Below are positions 34,956 through 42,741 of a stretch of 64,000 nt of DNA, piece after piece. Below the pieces are notes generated by a model. That model was not told the DNA's origin. It was given only the letters and a program-made list of their open reading frames with translations, and did no database searches. The stretch covers positions 3,782,001-3,846,000 of the forward strand of contig NZ_CP192600.1 in NCBI RefSeq assembly GCF_050632395.1. Direction: 5' to 3'. The stretch comes from JAUYQR01 sp050632395 (lineage in GTDB: Bacteria > Pseudomonadota > Alphaproteobacteria > Rhodobacterales > Rhodobacteraceae). Each line of letters opens with the position of its first letter. Positions within the stretch are counted from its first letter, which is position 1. The translations under genes and the position numbers were made by a program.

Positions 34956-35426
34956 TCACTCCGCAACGGTGAAACCCGGCGCGTATGTCACCGGAAAGTT
35001 CACCGACCGCGCGATGAAGCAGACCTCGTGGATGCGGTGATGGATCGCCTCCGCCACCGCCAGATCGGTCCCCGGGCGCACCGTCACCTGCGGCCGCAGC
35101 GTCGCCGACAAAAACCGCCCCGCACCGCCGCGACCGATCTCGCCCACGCCAATGGGTGCATCGGAATACCCCGTCACGACGACCCCGGCCTCGCTCGCGT
35201 AGTGCAGGTACCAAAGCATGTGACAGGCCGACAGCGCCGACAACAGCAGATCCTCGGGGTTCATCTTCGACGGATCGCCCCCCAGAAGCGGGTCGTTCGA
35301 ACAGTGCACCAACGCCTTCCCCGGCACCGCAATATCCCAGGTCCGGTCATAGGCCTTGTAATGCGCCGTCCCCTCGCCCCGGTTTCCAGTCCAGACGACG
35401 CGGGTGGTGTAATCATGGTTGGGCAT
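34956..35426 (-). CDS. OsmC-family protein
   Basis: Product of 156 residues with the OsmC/Ohr fold and both redox cysteines: one in LLLSALSACHMLWYLH and one in IHEVCFIARSVNF. Such proteins reduce organic or fatty-acid hydroperoxides using lipoyl or thiol partners. The gene lies between the CaiD-like and choline-dehydrogenase-like genes on one strand, so it may guard against peroxide made by the flavoenzymes there (inference). Confidence 0.9.
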   Translation of the reverse strand: MPNHDYTTRVVWTGNRGEGTAHYKAYDRTWDIAVPGKALVHCSNDPLLGGDPSKMNPEDLLLSALSACHMLWYLHYASEAGVVVTGYSDAPIGVGEIGRGGAGRFLSATLRPQVTVRPGTDLAVAEAIHHRIHEVCFIARSVNFPVTYAPGFTVAE

Positions 35427-35465
35427 CGCTTACCTCCTCGTTTTCGCAGCGGGCCGGGGTGTCGC

Positions 35466-36266
35466 TCAGCGCCCCTTCCAGACCGGGTCGCGCTTCTCGG
35501 CAAAGGCCCGCGCTCCCTCCAACTGGTCCTCGCTGGAATAGAGCCGGTCCACCGTCGGCATCTGGCGCTTGGTGATCCGGTTCAGCGCATCCTGAAAGCG
35601 CATGTTCTCGGCCTCGCGCACCACTTCCTTGATCGCCGCATAAACCAAGGGCGGCCCGCTTTCCAAAAGCCGCGCCAGATCCCACGCCTTCCCCAGCAGA
35701 TCCCCCGGCGCGCAGATCTCCTTGATCAGCCCCCAGCGAAACGCCTCCTCGGCATCAAACCAGCGCCCCGTCAGCAGCAGGTCCATCGCCACATGATAAG
35801 GGATGCGCTTCGGCAGTTTGATCGACGCCGCATCGGCGACAGTGCCCGACCGGATCTCCGGCAAGGCAAAGGTCGCAGTTGTCGAACACAGGATCAGGTC
35901 CGCCGACAGCGCCAGCTCCAGCCCCCCACCGCAGCAGATGCCCTGCACCGCCGCGATCACCGGCTTGTTCAGGTTCGGCAGCTCCTGCAATCCGCCAAAG
36001 CCGCCCACACCATAGTCGCCATCGACCGCATCGCCCTCGGCCGCGGCCTTCAAATCCCAGCCGGGGCAAAAGAACTTCTCCCCCGCCGCGCGCAGGATGC
36101 AGACGCGCAAACTATCGTCATCGCGGAAATCGCGGAACACCAGCCCCATCACCCGGCTGGTCTTCAGACTGATCGCGTTCGCCTTGGGCGCGTCCAGCGT
36201 GACCTCAAGGATCGCCCCCTCGCGCCGCGTCTTGACCGGCCCCTCGACGCGCATCTCCATCGCCAT
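35466..36266 (-). CDS. Enoyl-CoA hydratase, carnitinyl-CoA dehydratase (CaiD)-like
   Basis: Crotonase-fold enzyme of 266 residues. AAGEKFFCPGWDLKAAAEG and the oxyanion-hole stretch VQGICCGGGLELALSADLIL are visible, then FALPEIRSGTVADAASIKLP. The CPGWDLK pattern and the wide C-terminal part (DALNRITKRQMPTVDRLYSS) resemble CaiD, which interconverts crotonobetainyl-CoA and carnitinyl-CoA. The ATG at 36266 shares one base with the stop of the acyl-CoA synthetase gene (TGATG) and has AAGGAGA before it, so the two are coupled. A GTG one codon earlier is an alternative. Confidence 0.85.
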   Translation of the reverse strand: MAMEMRVEGPVKTRREGAILEVTLDAPKANAISLKTSRVMGLVFRDFRDDDSLRVCILRAAGEKFFCPGWDLKAAAEGDAVDGDYGVGGFGGLQELPNLNKPVIAAVQGICCGGGLELALSADLILCSTTATFALPEIRSGTVADAASIKLPKRIPYHVAMDLLLTGRWFDAEEAFRWGLIKEICAPGDLLGKAWDLARLLESGPPLVYAAIKEVVREAENMRFQDALNRITKRQMPTVDRLYSSEDQLEGARAFAEKRDPVWKGR

Positions 36267-38251
36267 CACGCTCTCCTTACCAATGCATCGACCGCCACGG
36301 CGCCAGTTTCCCGCACCATGACAGGGTTGATCTCGATTTCCTCAAGGCCCGCATCCGCCAGCATCAGATCCCCCAGCCGCACCGCCATCGCCGCGACCGC
36401 CGCCATGTCCGCCTTCGGCCGCCCGCGATACCCGTCCAGCAGCGGCCACAGCCGTAACCCCCGCGCCGCCTCCAGCACCTGCGCCTCGGTCACCGGCAGC
36501 ACCAGCGTCACCGTATCTGCCAGAACCTCAGCCGTCACCCCGCCCATGCCAAGCGTCAGCGTAACGCCGTAAACCGGGTCGCGGCGCAGGCCCAGAAGCA
36601 CCTCGGCCACCGCCCCCGTCACCATCTCCTCGGCCAGATAGCCCGCAGCCCCAGGCATCTCCGCCTGCCCGTCCAGCGACGCAAGGCCAAGCCGAACCGC
36701 TCCCGCCTCGGTCTTGTGCGCAAACCCCAGCCCCTTCAAGGCATAGGGCGCGGCCAACCCCACCACGTCCAGCCCGGCAATCGTCGTCGCTACGGCCGAA
36801 CGCGGCACCGCCGCCCCCGCCGCCGCCAACAGCGCCTTGCCCTCGGCCTCCGACAGCATCACCGTCTCACGCGTGGGCACCGCCGCCACCGGCCGCCACC
36901 CCGGCAGACCCGGCTCCGTCTGCGCCGCCCGGATCGCCGCCAGCGCCGTCTCCAGCCCCAAAAGCGCGCAAACCCCCTCGCGCATCATCGCCTCGACCCG
37001 CGCCTCGCCAAAGTTCTCGGCCATCGAGGCGACCGGAAGTGCGATCTTCCCCGTCGCCCTCTGCGCCGCGATGATTGCTGCAAAGGCCGGGTCATAGCTG
37101 GACGGATCACACCGGTCCGCCCGAGGCGCGTCGATGATGTAGATGCCCGCGTCATAGGCTTCCAGCATCGCTGAAAAGACCTCCGTCGTCTTCGGCCCGT
37201 CGCCCCAGATGAAGGTGTGGTAATCCAGCGGGTTGGAGATCGTCGGGATCTCCCCCAGCACCGCGAACAGCCGGTCATGCGTCGCCTGCGGGACGGGAGG
37301 GAAGTCGATCCCGACGGACGCCGCCAGATCCGCAACCAACCCCGCCTCGCCCCCCGAACAGGAGAGCGAACAGATCCGCCTGCCGATCTGCGGCCCGTGG
37401 ACGTGGAAAATCTTCAGCGTCTCGATCAATTCGGACGGCGTGTTCACCTCCGCCACCCCGATCTGGCGCAGGAAGGCACTGGAAGCGGCCCCGCCTCCGG
37501 CAAGCGACGCCGTGTGCGAAGCTGCAGCCGTCCGCGACAATTCCGTCTTGCCCGACTTGATCGCCACCACACCCTTGCCCAGACCGCGCGCCTTTTCGGC
37601 CAGCGCGGCGAACGCCGGGGCATCGTCGATCCCCTCGATGTAAAGCCCGACCGCCGTCACCCGCGGATCGTCCAGCAGCGCGCCCGTTAACTCGGCCAAG
37701 CCCACCACCGCCGCGTTGCCCAGACAGGCGACATAGGCGACCGGCAAACCCCGTTGCTGCATGCCCATGTTGATCACGATGTTCGACGACTGGCTGACCA
37801 GCGCCACACCCTTTTCCACCCGAAGCCCGCCGTGCTGGTCGGGCCACAAAAGCGCGCCATCAAGGTAATTGATCACCCCGTAGCAGTTCGGCCCAAGGAT
37901 CGGCATATCCCCCGCCGCCGCAACCAGCCGGTCCTGCAAGCCCGGCTCGCCAGCCTCGGTCCAGCCCGAGGCAAAGCAGATCGCCCCGCCCGCCCCCATC
38001 GCGGCCAGTTCGGCCACGACGTCCACCGTCGCAAAGCGGTTGACCCCGATGAAAGTGGCATCCGGCGGCTCCGGCAGATCGGCGAGGCTCGTATAGGCGC
38101 GCAAGCCTCCAACCTCGGCCTTCGTCGGATGCACCGGCCAGACCTGACCTGCGAAGCCCATCTTTCGGCATTGCTCGATGACGTTCAGCGCCCAACCGGC
38201 CCCCAGAACGGAGATGTGTCGCGGGCGCAGCAGACGGTCTAGGCGGCTCAT
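36266..38251 (-). CDS. NDP-forming acyl-CoA synthetase (acetate-CoA ligase family)
   Basis: Product of 661 residues. The CoA-binding Rossmann domain comes first (SVLGAGWALNVIEQCRKMGF), then the ligase-CoA part with MPILGPNCYGVIN and GVALVSQSSNIVINMGMQQ. AASHTASLAGGGAASSAFLR carries the His expected to be phosphorylated. A C-terminal ATP-grasp part contains PYALKGLGFAHKTEAGAVRL and ends EEIEINPVMV. The family makes acyl-CoA from acid, CoA and ATP, giving ADP and phosphate. Its place before a CaiD-like hydratase and next to an acyl-CoA dehydrogenase suggests gamma-butyrobetaine or carnitine as substrate (inference). Confidence 0.85.
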   Translation of the reverse strand: MSRLDRLLRPRHISVLGAGWALNVIEQCRKMGFAGQVWPVHPTKAEVGGLRAYTSLADLPEPPDATFIGVNRFATVDVVAELAAMGAGGAICFASGWTEAGEPGLQDRLVAAAGDMPILGPNCYGVINYLDGALLWPDQHGGLRVEKGVALVSQSSNIVINMGMQQRGLPVAYVACLGNAAVVGLAELTGALLDDPRVTAVGLYIEGIDDAPAFAALAEKARGLGKGVVAIKSGKTELSRTAAASHTASLAGGGAASSAFLRQIGVAEVNTPSELIETLKIFHVHGPQIGRRICSLSCSGGEAGLVADLAASVGIDFPPVPQATHDRLFAVLGEIPTISNPLDYHTFIWGDGPKTTEVFSAMLEAYDAGIYIIDAPRADRCDPSSYDPAFAAIIAAQRATGKIALPVASMAENFGEARVEAMMREGVCALLGLETALAAIRAAQTEPGLPGWRPVAAVPTRETVMLSEAEGKALLAAAGAAVPRSAVATTIAGLDVVGLAAPYALKGLGFAHKTEAGAVRLGLASLDGQAEMPGAAGYLAEEMVTGAVAEVLLGLRRDPVYGVTLTLGMGGVTAEVLADTVTLVLPVTEAQVLEAARGLRLWPLLDGYRGRPKADMAAVAAMAVRLGDLMLADAGLEEIEINPVMVRETGAVAVDALVRRA

Positions 38252-38269
38252 GCCCGGCCTCCGGCTTTT

Positions 38270-38323
38270 GCACGGACCCCGGGGCTCTGCCCCGGACCCC
38301 GGGATATTTTCAGACAGATGAAA
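38270..38323 (+). repeat. Dispersed intergenic repeat, copy C (inverted)
   Basis: The only copy in the opposite orientation: hairpin GGGGC-tct-GCCCC, then CCCGGGATATTTTC and AGACAGATGAAA. With copy D it brackets the 248-base gap between the acyl-CoA synthetase and acyl-CoA dehydrogenase genes. The ~115 bases between the two copies contain nothing else I recognise. Confidence 0.8.
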
Positions 38324-38437
38324 TGCGAAGCGAGGTTCCCTGCCTCGGCGAACCGAAGCAGGGTTTCACCTGTCGCGGTCATCGGCGTCCCCGCCTGTAC
38401 CGCCCGATCACTCTTGCAGTCCAAGGTTAACAAACCC

Positions 38438-38490
38438 TTTCATCTGTCCTCAAATATCCCACGGGGGTGCGGGGGTGTGAAACCCCCGCT
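38438..38490 (-). repeat. Dispersed intergenic repeat, copy D, terminator-like
   Basis: Head TTTCATCTGTCC, core CAAATATCCC, then an 8-bp hairpin GCGGGGGT / ACCCCCGC. It lies 10 bases past the acyl-CoA dehydrogenase stop. On the minus strand the hairpin precedes GATATTTG, so it likely ends the upstream carnitine operon. Confidence 0.8.
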
Positions 38491-38499
38491 TCCGACGGT

Positions 38500-39663
38500 T
38501 CAGCCCCCGACCGCCCGCAGAAGTTCGCGGCTGATGATGTGGCGCTGGATTTCCGAGGTGCCTTCCCAGATCCGCTCTACCCGGCTATCCCGCCAGATCC
38601 GCTCCAGCGGCAGTTCGTCCATCAGCCCCATCCCGCCGTGAATCTGGATCGCCTCGTCCGCGACCATCGCCAGCACCTCGGTCGCCTTCAGCTTGGCCAT
38701 CGACATGTCGGCCTCGGTCACCGTGCCCTGATCGTATTTCCACGCCGCCTCGCGGGTCAGCAGTTCCGCCGCCTTCAACTCCATCGCCATGTCGGCAAGC
38801 TTGAAACTGACACCCTGAAACTTCCCGATCGCCTGCCCGAACTGCTTGCGCTCCGCCGCATATGCCACCGCAAGCGCCAGCGCCCGTTCCGCGCGCCCAA
38901 GGCATGTCGAGGCCACCTGCAACCGGGTGGCGCCCAGCCACGAGTTCGCCACCTCGAAGCCCTTGTGCACCTCGCCCAGCACGTTTGCCGCCGGCACCCG
39001 GCAATCGTCGAACTCCAGCACCGCGTTGGTATAACCGCGGTGGCTGACGTTGCGGTAGCCGTCGCGCACGGTGAACCCCGGCGTCCCCTTGTCGACGAAG
39101 AAAGCAGTGATCAGCTTCTTAGTGCCGCGCGGAGTTTCCTCCTCGCCGGACGCCATGAAGACGATCGCAAACCCCGCCAGATCGGCGTGGCTGATGAAGT
39201 GCTTGGTCCCGTTCAGCACCCAGTCGCCGCCGTCCTGCCGCGCGCTTGCCTTCATCCCGCGCAAATCCGACCCGGCGCCCGGTTCGGTCATCGCCAGACA
39301 ATCCCAGGTCTCGCCCCGGATGCAGGGCATCAGATACCGCTCGCGCTGTTCCGAGTTACCGGCGAGCAAGATGTTCGACGGCCGGGCCACGCAGGTCCAG
39401 TGCAGCGCATAGTTCGCCCGGCCGAGTTCCTTTTCATAAAGCAGCCACGACAGCGTATCGAGCCCCGCACCTCCCAGTTCGACCGGCATGTTGGCGGCAT
39501 AAAGCCCAGCCGCCATTGCCTTTTGCTGCACCTCGCGGATCACCTCTAGCGGCAGCACGCCCGACCGTTCCACCGCCAGTTCGTGAGGGTAAAGCTCGGT
39601 CTCGACAAACGCCCGCGTCGTCTCGACGATCATCCGCTGTTCGTCGGAAAGTCCGAAGTCCAT
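38500..39663 (-). CDS. Acyl-CoA dehydrogenase (gamma-butyrobetainyl-CoA type?)
   Basis: FAD enzyme of 387 residues, full length for the family. It shows AMTEPGAGSDLRGMKASA (signature 1), WVLNGTKHFISHAD, and the C-terminal signature QIHGGMGLMDELPLERIWRD followed by RIWEGTSEIQRHIISRELL. Substrate cannot be read from sequence, but it is coupled to the carnitine dehydrogenase fusion: its ATG shares one base with that stop, and GGAGGGT precedes it. Oxidation of gamma-butyrobetainyl-CoA to crotonobetainyl-CoA is the simplest fit (inference). It ends the promoter-proximal operon. Confidence 0.88.
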   Translation of the reverse strand: MDFGLSDEQRMIVETTRAFVETELYPHELAVERSGVLPLEVIREVQQKAMAAGLYAANMPVELGGAGLDTLSWLLYEKELGRANYALHWTCVARPSNILLAGNSEQRERYLMPCIRGETWDCLAMTEPGAGSDLRGMKASARQDGGDWVLNGTKHFISHADLAGFAIVFMASGEEETPRGTKKLITAFFVDKGTPGFTVRDGYRNVSHRGYTNAVLEFDDCRVPAANVLGEVHKGFEVANSWLGATRLQVASTCLGRAERALALAVAYAAERKQFGQAIGKFQGVSFKLADMAMELKAAELLTREAAWKYDQGTVTEADMSMAKLKATEVLAMVADEAIQIHGGMGLMDELPLERIWRDSRVERIWEGTSEIQRHIISRELLRAVGG

Positions 39664-41120
39664 CACACCCTCCTTTGCCCGACAAAGCGTCCAAGCCCTT
39701 CCGGCGCTGGCAAACCTTCATGCGCCGCTGCAATCGGCATCAGCCGCGCCAGAACCTCCGGCGCCGCGGCACAGGCCTTCCCCGCCTTCATGTCGACGTG
39801 CAGGCACATCTGCTCCACCGTCGCCACCACCTCATCACCGCGCCTCAGCGTGATGAAATGATGGAGCCGCTTTTCATCCGCCTTGATCACCTGCAGCGTC
39901 CCGGTCAGCCGGTCCCCGAGCTTTGCCTCGCCTAGATGCCGCACCAGACTTTCCGCCGTGTAATAGGAATGCCCGCCCGCCACATAATCCATGTCCGCCC
40001 CGATCAGCCGCAGGAAGGCATCCGCCACCTCCGACGCGCAGAACAGATACCGGCTTTCCGTCATGTGGCCGTTATAGTCGATCCACGACGGCAGCACCTG
40101 CAACTCCGCCATCTTGAGCGGCGTGCCCGCCAACTCGCCCGCATGAAACGCCTCGCGCCGCCGCTCGTCATGCTCGCGCAAGACCTTGCCGGCGCCCCAG
40201 TTGCGGTCCTTCAACGACCGCAGGAAGCCCACAAGGTTCTGGTCGCGGATACGCTCCAGCTCTCGGATCGTGTGGTGCCCCGACTGCGCGTCCGACTGCT
40301 CCGCCACCAGATCGACCAGCGCATCGTTGAACTCCGGCACGTCCATCAGCTTGGTCCAGGGCCATTTCAGCGCCGGGCCGAACTGCGCCATGAAATGCCG
40401 CATCCCCGCCTCGCCGCCCGCCACGCGGTAGGTCTCGAAAAGGCCCATCTGCCCCCAGCGCAAGCCAAAGCCCATGCGGATCGCATCGTCGATCTCGGCC
40501 GTCGTCGCCACCCCGTCGACCAGCATCCACAACGCCTCGCGCCAAACCGCTTCGAGGAACCGGTTGCCGATGAACGCATCAATCTCCTTGCGCAGAACCA
40601 GCGGGAACATCCCGATGTCCTTCATGATCTGCACGGTTCGCTCCACCACCTCGGGCGGGTTGGTGGGCGAGCCAGAGATTTCCGACAGGGGCAGCAGGTA
40701 AACCGGGTTGAACGGGTGCGCGACGATGATGTTTTCGGGCGCCGGGCTGCCTTTCTGCAAATCGCTCGCCTTGAACCCGCTGGTGGACGACCCGATCAGC
40801 ACGCCGGGGTTCGATTGCTGCAACTGGGCATAGACCTTGTGCTTCAGCTCGATCCGTTCGCTGACCGACTCCTGCACATACTCCGCCCCCTCGACCGCCT
40901 CGGCCATCGTCCCGGCAAACGACAACCGCCCCTCGGCGGGCATCGGCACGTCCGACAGCGCCGGCAGCGCCGCCCGGGCGTTCGCCAAGACCTCGTTGAT
41001 CTTCCGCTCCGCCTCCGGGTCGGGGTCGAACACCGCCACATCCCAACCGTTCAACAGGAACCGCGCGGTCCAACCGCCGCCGATAACCCCGCCGCCAATG
41101 ATCGCCGCCTTGCGTGCCAT
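39663..41120 (-). CDS. L-carnitine dehydrogenase fused to a 4HBT thioesterase
   Basis: Product of 485 residues. Residues 1-~320 are a 3-hydroxyacyl-CoA-dehydrogenase-type NAD enzyme (AAIIGGGVIGGGWTARFLLN, IGSSTSGFKASDLQ, VAHPFNPVYLLPL) matching L-carnitine dehydrogenase, which makes 3-dehydrocarnitine. Residues ~345-485 are a hot-dog thioesterase (QVLPSWIDYNGHMTESRYLF), fitting hydrolysis of betainyl-CoA to glycine betaine. Fusions of these two steps are known in rhizobia and related bacteria. The start is coupled to the HD gene by TGATG, with GGGAGAGG before it. Confidence 0.92.
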   Translation of the reverse strand: MARKAAIIGGGVIGGGWTARFLLNGWDVAVFDPDPEAERKINEVLANARAALPALSDVPMPAEGRLSFAGTMAEAVEGAEYVQESVSERIELKHKVYAQLQQSNPGVLIGSSTSGFKASDLQKGSPAPENIIVAHPFNPVYLLPLSEISGSPTNPPEVVERTVQIMKDIGMFPLVLRKEIDAFIGNRFLEAVWREALWMLVDGVATTAEIDDAIRMGFGLRWGQMGLFETYRVAGGEAGMRHFMAQFGPALKWPWTKLMDVPEFNDALVDLVAEQSDAQSGHHTIRELERIRDQNLVGFLRSLKDRNWGAGKVLREHDERRREAFHAGELAGTPLKMAELQVLPSWIDYNGHMTESRYLFCASEVADAFLRLIGADMDYVAGGHSYYTAESLVRHLGEAKLGDRLTGTLQVIKADEKRLHHFITLRRGDEVVATVEQMCLHVDMKAGKACAAAPEVLARLMPIAAAHEGLPAPEGLGRFVGQRRV

Positions 41121-41755
41121 CACGCCTCTCCCATTCCTGCCGCCCGCGCCGCAGCAACACCCGCATCCGTCAGCGCCACCCGCTCGCCCGCCCGGATCAC
41201 CGCCGGGTCATATGCCTTGCGCGCGAACACCTCGCGCACCAGCGGCGCGAAATCCTCGACCTGCATCGTCGGATAGGCCGGATCGAAGCTCGATTGGTCC
41301 CAGTTCGCGCAGAACGTATCGCAGTCATCGTAATAGGCATGGCCCTTGAAGCGGTCGCGCGCATGGCGGTTTCCGCCCGTGTGATGCGCATAGTAAAGCC
41401 GCTGGAAATCGCCGTGTTTTTCCACCACCCATGTCACCTGTTCGCGCACGAAGGGCTTCAGGATCGCGGCGGCGTATTCATCGTGATTGTAGGGCGCGTA
41501 GATATCGCCGATGTCATGCAGCAGCGCCGCCACCACCCAGTCGGTATCCGCCCCCGCCCGCCATGCCCGCGTCGCCGCCTGCAAGGAATGGCCCAGCCGC
41601 GTGACCTGATATCCCGACAGGCTTTCATCCAAAGCCACCAGAGCGCCCAGCAAACGGTCCGCCGTCCCCGCCGCATAGTCGCGCTCGTGAACGTCCAGCA
41701 TCGCGTAATCGCTGGCGTCGCCGTCCTTCATCGCGGTGAACTTGACCTTGTCCAT
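41120..41755 (-). CDS. HD-domain protein of PhnZ/TmpB type in carnitine operon
   Basis: Product of 211 residues. The metal ligands expected of an HD-domain di-iron site are His56 (VTRLGHSLQAA), His80-Asp81 (VVAALLHDIGD), His91 (YNHDEYAAAIL) and His114 (VEKHGDFQRLYYAHH), with Asp153 in ANWDQSSFDPAYP as the last. The VTxLxHxLQxA...VxAALLHDIG pattern is that of HD oxygenases such as PhnZ and TmpB, not of plain phosphohydrolases. TmpB acts on a trimethylammonium compound, so oxygenation of a carnitine-related molecule is a fair hypothesis. It lies between the cleavage enzyme and the dehydrogenase genes, one base apart from one and overlapping the other. Activity is unproven. Confidence 0.78.
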   Translation of the reverse strand: MDKVKFTAMKDGDASDYAMLDVHERDYAAGTADRLLGALVALDESLSGYQVTRLGHSLQAATRAWRAGADTDWVVAALLHDIGDIYAPYNHDEYAAAILKPFVREQVTWVVEKHGDFQRLYYAHHTGGNRHARDRFKGHAYYDDCDTFCANWDQSSFDPAYPTMQVEDFAPLVREVFARKAYDPAVIRAGERVALTDAGVAAARAAGMGEA

Positions 41756-41756
41756 G

Positions 41757-42671
41757 TCAGCGCCCCACCGGCGCGCGCTTGTCCAGCTTCAGCCGCGCAC
41801 GCACCTCTGCCGGCGTGATCACCCGCGCGCCCATGTTTTCCACGATCGTCGCCGCGCGTTCCACCAGTTGCGCGTTGGTGGCCAAAACGCCCTTGTCCAG
41901 CCAAAGGTTGTCCTCCAGCCCGACACGCACGTTGCCCCCCGCCAGCGTCGCCGCCGCCGCATAGGCCATCTCGTTGCGCCCCAAGGAAAACGCCGACCAG
42001 TGCCACCCCGCCGGCACATTGTTGACCATCGCCATGAAGGTATTCAGGTCATCCGGCGCGCCCCACGGCACGCCCATGCACAGTTGCACCAAGACCGGGT
42101 CCGGGATCACGCCTTCGCGCACCAGTTCCTTTGCCAGCCACAGATGCCCCGTATCGAACGCCTCGATCTCGATCCGCACGCCCGCCGCCGTCATCCGCCT
42201 GGCCATATCCCGCAACATGCCGGGCGTGTTGACCATCACATAGTCAGCCTCGTTGAAGTTCATCGTGCCGCAATCCAGCGTGCAGATCTCCGGCCGGCAC
42301 TCCACCACATGCGCCACCCGCTCTTCCGCCCCCGCCATGTCAGACCGTGGGCCGATGCGCCCCATATCCTCGGTGCCCTCGAAATAGATGTCGCCGCCCA
42401 TCCCTGCGGTCAGGTTCAGCACCACATCGGTATCGCTGTCCCTGATCCGCTCCGTCACCTCACGGTAATACTCCAGCTTGCGGCTGGGTTTCCCCGTCTC
42501 GGGGTCGCGCACGTGGCAGTGCACCACCGCTGCCCCGGCCTTCGCCGCCGCAATCGCGCTTTCGGCAATCTGCTTGGGGCTGCGCGGCACGTGCGGGCTG
42601 CGGTCCTGCGTGCCGCCCGATCCGGTCACGGCACAGGTGATGAAAACCTCACGGTTCATGGTCAGCGGCAT
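41757..42671 (-). CDS. Beta-keto acid cleavage enzyme (3-dehydrocarnitine cleaving type)
   Basis: Product of 304 residues of the BKACE (DUF849) family. These enzymes condense a beta-keto acid with acetyl-CoA and release acetoacetate plus a new acyl-CoA. AAVVHCHVRDPETGKPSRK holds the zinc histidines, EICTLDCGTMNF and NVRVGLEDNLWL complete the active site. Next to carnitine dehydrogenase the substrate should be 3-dehydrocarnitine, giving betainyl-CoA. ATG 42671 has AGAGGAG seven bases upstream; a second ATG lies four codons later. It is the first gene of the operon, divergent from the GlxA-type regulator. Confidence 0.9.
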   Translation of the reverse strand: MPLTMNREVFITCAVTGSGGTQDRSPHVPRSPKQIAESAIAAAKAGAAVVHCHVRDPETGKPSRKLEYYREVTERIRDSDTDVVLNLTAGMGGDIYFEGTEDMGRIGPRSDMAGAEERVAHVVECRPEICTLDCGTMNFNEADYVMVNTPGMLRDMARRMTAAGVRIEIEAFDTGHLWLAKELVREGVIPDPVLVQLCMGVPWGAPDDLNTFMAMVNNVPAGWHWSAFSLGRNEMAYAAAATLAGGNVRVGLEDNLWLDKGVLATNAQLVERAATIVENMGARVITPAEVRARLKLDKRAPVGR

Positions 42672-42741
42672 GGGGCATCTCCTCTTCGCTGCCCACCTTA
42701 CGCCGCTTGCCAACCCGCGCTTTGCACTTTACGAAATTCTT
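42672..42741. promoter_or_regulatory. Divergent promoter region of carnitine operon and its regulator
   Basis: Seventy bases separate the start of the cleavage-enzyme gene from the AraC-type regulator gene. They include the only AT-rich stretch near by (TTTACGAAATTCTT). Such shared intervals normally hold the operator of the regulator. I cannot define the site itself. Confidence 0.45.
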
